9,702 bases of DNA from positions 1-9,702 of the forward strand of contig JAOPZP010000434.1 in NCBI GenBank assembly GCA_025964055.1, written 5' to 3'. The position numbers and the translations under genes were made by a program. How positions within the stretch are numbered: the stretch's first letter is position 1; each line of letters begins with the position of its first letter. Shown in pieces: positions 7,190-9,702 of this stretch. The stretch comes from Conexibacter sp. Its GTDB lineage: Bacteria > Actinomycetota > Thermoleophilia > Solirubrobacterales > Solirubrobacteraceae. The notes beneath the pieces were generated by a model. That model saw nothing but the letters and a program-made list of their open reading frames with translations. It was not told the DNA's origin and searched no databases.

Positions 7190-7195
7190 AGTATA
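7190..7195 (-). promoter_or_regulatory. Candidate -10 element for tRNA-Gln
   Basis: On the minus strand TATACT matches five of six positions of TATAAT and lies 21 bases before the tRNA 5' end, leaving a short leader of about 15 bases that RNase P would remove. The -35 region falls in the end of the upstream trkA-like gene and shows no good hexamer. It is the best -10 sequence I see in the window. Confidence 0.5.
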
Positions 7196-7197
7196 GA

Positions 7198-7211
7198 GGC
7201 CCGAAGGGGCC
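7198..7211 (-). terminator. Hairpin at the stop codon of the second TrkA-like gene
   Basis: On the minus strand GGCCC-CTTC-GGGCC forms a compact 5-bp GC hairpin. Its first base is the last base of the TAG stop at 7211-7213. TCTATACT follows rather than a T-run, so it is a weak terminator candidate sitting directly ahead of the probable tRNA promoter and separating the two transcription units. Confidence 0.35.
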
Positions 7212-7885
7212 TACGCCGCGCCGCGGGTGCCGGAGGCGAACTGCTCGGTGATCGCGTCTTCGAGGCCGGGGTCGAGCACCAGCAGGACCTCGTCGCCGGG
7301 CTCGATGACCGTGTCGGCCTTGGGCACGAAGCCCCGGCCCCCGCGCAGCAGGGAGATGATCAGCGCGCCCTCGGGGAGGTCCATGTCCTGGACGGCGGTG
7401 TTGGCCGCCCGCGAGTCCGGGCCGACCTCGACCTCGATGATCTCCAGCTGCTCGTCGCGCAGGTCGAGCAGGTGGACCAGGCCGTAGCTGGGGACCTCGT
7501 GCTCGATCAGGCGCAGGATCAGGTCGGTCGCGCTGACGGCCGGCTGGATGCCCAGGAGCTCGAACCACGCGCGGTTGCGCGGGTTGTTGACGCGGGCGAT
7601 GATCCGCTCGCAGAGGTACTTCTCCTTGGCCATCTGGCAGACCAGGAGGTTGTCCTCGTCGTCGCCGGTGACCGCGATCGTCAGGTCGGCGCGCTGGATG
7701 CCGGCGCGCTCCAGGACCCACAGCTCGGTGGCGTCGCCGTACTGGATGGCGTGCTCGAGCTCCTGCTCGATCGTGAGGTACCGCATGCGGCGGTTCTCGA
7801 TCAGCGTGACCTCGTTGCCCTTGGCGATGAGCTCGCGGGCCAGGTTCCAGCCGACCTTGCCCCCGCCGGCGATGATGACGTACAC
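7211..7885 (-). CDS. trkA: TrkA-family (RCK) regulatory subunit of potassium uptake, two-domain form
   Basis: This 224-residue cytoplasmic protein gates or regulates a membrane potassium transporter in response to nucleotides. Residues 1 to about 120 form an RCK_N Rossmann domain: GxGxxG at 7-12 (GGGKVG), an acidic residue Glu30 at the end of the second strand that favours NAD(H)/ATP-type ligands, and VTGDDEDN later in the domain. Residues from about 135 to 215 are an RCK_C (TrkA_C) domain, with IIEVEVGPDS at its start and VIEPGDEVLLVLDPG near the end. In other bacteria RCK_C domains can bind c-di-AMP. The start is GTG at 7883-7885, fixed by GGAGGAG seven bases upstream and by the strand-forming MYVIIAGGG. 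It follows the one-domain RCK gene by 24 bases in the same operon. The pair resembles mycobacterial ceoB/ceoC. No TrkH-type channel gene is present; the APC permease upstream is the likely target. Confidence 0.9.
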   Translation of the reverse strand: MYVIIAGGGKVGWNLARELIAKGNEVTLIENRRMRYLTIEQELEHAIQYGDATELWVLERAGIQRADLTIAVTGDDEDNLLVCQMAKEKYLCERIIARVNNPRNRAWFELLGIQPAVSATDLILRLIEHEVPSYGLVHLLDLRDEQLEIIEVEVGPDSRAANTAVQDMDLPEGALIISLLRGGRGFVPKADTVIEPGDEVLLVLDPGLEDAITEQFASGTRGAA

Positions 7886-7892
7886 GTTCAGG

Positions 7893-7899
7893 CTCCTCC
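7893..7899 (-). promoter_or_regulatory. Shine-Dalgarno site of the second TrkA-like gene
   Basis: On the minus strand GGAGGAG lies seven bases before the GTG at 7885. It decides the non-ATG start and lies in the 24-base spacer after the upstream RCK gene, consistent with one polycistronic mRNA. Confidence 0.7.
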
Positions 7900-7909
7900 G
7901 GAGTCTCGC

Positions 7910-8335
7910 TCAGGCGATCTCGCCGAGCGCGGACTGGAACATCTCGATCGCGTGCTGGGTGGGACAGATCGTGTGCAGGCCCTGCTCGCGGTACCAGGCG
8001 GCGCGTGCCGGATCCATCACCCGCACGATGACCTTCTCGACCTCGTAGTGCTTCTGGGCGATCTGCGAGATGGTCAGGTTGGTGTTGTCGCCGTCGGTCG
8101 AGGCGATGAAGACGTCGGCCTCGTGGATGCCGGCCTCGGTCAGCGCGTCGACCTCCATGCCGTGGCCCACGGTGAAGCGACCGCCGGCCTCCTCCCAGGT
8201 CGTGTTCAGCCCGACCTCGAGGCGCTCGTGGCTGAGCGGATCCTCGTCGAGGACGGAGACGGTGTGCCCCGCGGCGAGCGCGGAGCGTGCGACGGATGAG
8301 CCGACGCGACCCGCGCCGACGATCAGGATGAACAC
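7910..8335 (-). CDS. TrkA-family RCK_N-only protein, probable potassium uptake regulator
   Basis: This 141-residue cytoplasmic protein consists of a single RCK_N (TrkA_N) Rossmann domain. It opens with MFILIVGAGRVG, containing GxGxxG at residues 7-12, and has Asp30 at the end of the second strand, suiting NAD(H) or adenine nucleotide binding. The STDGDNTN segment is the counterpart of the conserved loop before the fourth strand. Unlike its neighbour, it has no RCK_C domain, so it is about two-thirds the length of usual bacterial TrkA halves of this type. I see no frameshift remnant, and the next gene begins 24 bases later, so the short form seems genuine. The GTG start at 8333-8335 gives a complete first strand and lacks a Shine-Dalgarno. 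It should form mixed or separate rings with the downstream TrkA-like protein under the APC permease encoded just upstream (59-base gap). Confidence 0.85.
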   Translation of the reverse strand: MFILIVGAGRVGSSVARSALAAGHTVSVLDEDPLSHERLEVGLNTTWEEAGGRFTVGHGMEVDALTEAGIHEADVFIASTDGDNTNLTISQIAQKHYEVEKVIVRVMDPARAAWYREQGLHTICPTQHAIEMFQSALGEIA

Positions 8336-8343
8336 GCTTGAGC

Positions 8344-8349
8344 ACAATA
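8344..8349 (-). promoter_or_regulatory. Candidate -10 element, possible leaderless start of the RCK gene pair
   Basis: On the minus strand TATTGT (four of six TATAAT positions) lies eight bases before the GTG at 8335. A transcript starting six to eight bases beyond it would begin at or next to the start codon. This fits the absence of a ribosome-binding site there. No convincing -35 hexamer is visible, so this is tentative. Confidence 0.3.
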
Positions 8350-8394
8350 CCCGGGGAGCGCTCGGCCAAGCGGCAAGCGTCGGTGCCGCCGCGC

Positions 8395-9702
8395 TCAGTT
8401 CTCGCGCAGGGGCGGTGCGGCGCTGATCGACTGGTCGGGCGGCTCGGGCTCGGGGGCCGGCGGCGCGGCGGGTTGGTGGGGAGCCACCGCGCGGCCGTCG
8501 CTCGCGCGGGGCGCGGTCAGGATGACCTCGCACGGCGCCTTGGACACCACGTACTTCGTCGCGTCCCCGACGAAGTTGTCGCGCGCGCCGCCCAGGCCGC
8601 CCATGAGCGCGCCGCCGCGGATCCGCGTCGGCTCCTCGGCCGCCAGCACGATCGCCTGGACGCCGCGGCGCCGCGCCTCCTCCACGATCGCCGCTCCGGC
8701 CCGTCGCGCGCGCACGGTGGCGGTCGCGACCTCCACCCCGTCGTACTCCTCGCCCACGGCCTTGGCGCGCCGCAGCGAGGCGCGGGCGTGCTCGAGCTGG
8801 GCGTCGGGCAGGCGCGCGTCGATCGGCAGCGCCATCGGCACCTCGAAGATCCACAGCGCCTCGATGGTCGACTCGGGGTGCTCCAGGCCCGGGTCGGTCT
8901 CCACGCCCGCCAGGCGGCCCGCCGTCTGGATCATGTCGTCGTCGAGCGGCGTGCCGGTCAGGGGCACGAGGATCGAGCCGAACTCCGCCTCCTCGTGCTC
9001 CATCTTCAGCGCGGCCTCCGGCACCTGCACGCGCTTGAGCAGCGACTTGCCCTGCGTGCGCCGGTAGCTGACGTAGGTCACGAGTCCGAAGGCCATCCAG
9101 CCGAAGCCGACGTAGCGCGCGCCCGAGTGGGTGACGACGACGCTGATCCACGCCAGCGTCGACAGGACCGCGCCGAGCACGGCCGGCAGCGGCAGGCTCC
9201 CGCCACGGAACCGGACCGACAGCGGCACGCTGTAGAAGCGCTCGCGCTCGGGCTCGCGGTAGCGGAGCGCGATGATCGACAGGTGCGCGATCGTCAGGCC
9301 GATCAGGGCGCCGAAGGCGTAGATGCCGACGAGGAAGTCGAGGTTCTCGGGCACGACCAGCGCCCCCGCGATCACCGCCGCGATCGCGATGAGGACGAAC
9401 GGCGTGGAGCGCGTCGGGTGCAGGCGACCCAGGGCGCTGGGGATCTGGCGGTTGCGCGACAGCGAGTAGGCCAGCCGCGACAGGCCGAGCATCGCCGAGT
9501 TGGCGGCGGCCACCAGCGTGGCGGTCGCCGCGACCGCCACCGTGTATTTCAAGAAGTCCGAGAGCCACTTGGTGTCGAACGCCTCGGCGATGCCGAGCAC
9601 CGGCGCCTCGAGGTAGTGCCGGCTCAGCCCCGTGGCGTTGCCGGCCACCGGGAACGCGGTCAGCGCGACCAGGCCGATGCCGACGTAGACGACGAGCACG
9701 AC
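8395..9702 (-). CDS. APC-family permease fused to a UspA-like domain, 5' end outside window
   Basis: This membrane transporter probably takes up potassium or an amino acid; 435 residues are visible, with the start beyond the right edge. Residues below count from the GTG at 9697-9699, one codon inside the edge. Hydrophobic helices run to about 212 (roughly 2-20, 51-71, 101-117, 121-145, 171-190, 196-212). The loop SRNRQIPSALGRLHPTRSTP (81-100) is the APC-superfamily signature. Residues 240-397 (nucleotides 8509-8982) are a UspA-like domain beginning GSILVPLTGTPLDDD and ending SKAPCEVILTAP; a Pro-rich tail of about 37 residues follows. APC-USP fusions include KimA-like potassium importers, and the adjacent RCK genes favour cation transport. 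Amino-acid transport remains possible because the substrate-binding helices 1 and 3 are largely outside the window. It lies 59 bases upstream of the RCK pair and is probably co-transcribed with it. Mycobacterial Rv2690c beside ceoB/ceoC is a comparable arrangement. Confidence 0.85.
   Translation of the reverse strand, partial: VVLVVYVGIGLVALTAFPVAGNATGLSRHYLEAPVLGIAEAFDTKWLSDFLKYTVAVAATATLVAAANSAMLGLSRLAYSLSRNRQIPSALGRLHPTRSTPFVLIAIAAVIAGALVVPENLDFLVGIYAFGALIGLTIAHLSIIALRYREPERERFYSVPLSVRFRGGSLPLPAVLGAVLSTLAWISVVVTHSGARYVGFGWMAFGLVTYVSYRRTQGKSLLKRVQVPEAALKMEHEEAEFGSILVPLTGTPLDDDMIQTAGRLAGVETDPGLEHPESTIEALWIFEVPMALPIDARLPDAQLEHARASLRRAKAVGEEYDGVEVATATVRARRAGAAIVEEARRRGVQAIVLAAEEPTRIRGGALMGGLGGARDNFVGDATKYVVSKAPCEVILTAPRASDGRAVAPHQPAAPPAPEPEPPDQSISAAPPLREN

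Noticed and set aside
7175..8299. 374-codon plus-strand frame opposite both RCK genes
   Set aside because: It is rich in Asp, Val, Leu and Gln with no domain signature and lies antisense to two well-supported RCK proteins.
8359..8372. Inverted repeat in the gap between the permease and RCK genes
   Set aside because: It is a five-pair stem including a G-T pair with no T-run; too weak to call a terminator or operator.
8336..9568. Upstream extension of the RCK_N-only protein
   Set aside because: It overlaps the APC-USP gene in another frame and consists of Arg/Gly/Ala-rich shadow sequence; the Rossmann strand begins exactly at the GTG at 8335.

Overview
The window is very GC-rich, uses GTG and TTG starts freely, and packs its genes closely. 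It looks like a chromosome segment from an actinobacterium. A Thermoleophilia/Solirubrobacterales-type host is plausible, because small Cys-rich proteins, a tandem ABC exporter and an APC-USP permease beside two TrkA-like proteins all fit that group. This placement rests on gene content and composition only; there is no rRNA or other taxonomic marker. There are no mobile elements, CRISPR arrays, phage genes or pseudogenes. Every stretch over 300 bases is covered by a gene.

Left part (1-2047): a secreted alpha/beta hydrolase of the tripeptidyl-aminopeptidase (TAP-like) type on the minus strand runs off the left edge. Next is a 74-residue zinc-ribbon protein on the plus strand. It ends three bases before the end of a convergent 63-residue protein with four Cys. 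Middle (2127-5740): a plus-strand two-gene operon encodes the two halves of a heterodimeric type IV ABC exporter. The coding regions overlap by one base (TGATG). The first subunit has a degenerate ATP site (Asp instead of catalytic Glu, Asp instead of the Q-loop Gln). The second keeps both residues but has a non-canonical LSAGQ signature. Together they should form one consensus and one degenerate ATPase site.

Right part (5829-9702): everything is on the minus strand. In transcription order it reads: an APC-family permease fused to a UspA-like domain (5' end outside the window), a short RCK_N-only TrkA-like protein, a full-length RCK_N/RCK_C TrkA-like protein, a tRNA-Gln (anticodon CTG), an unrecognised 203-residue protein with a basic, proline-rich tail, and a membrane-anchored cupredoxin. 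The permease and the two RCK proteins probably form a potassium (or other cation) uptake module. It resembles, as I recall it, the mycobacterial Rv2690c/ceoB/ceoC neighbourhood, and no TrkH/KtrB-type channel subunit is visible.

I see no convincing wholly new system. The most rewarding items are the APC-USP plus twin-RCK module, the asymmetric exporter with its altered Q-loop, the tail-to-tail pair of small Cys proteins, and the unrecognised protein after the tRNA.
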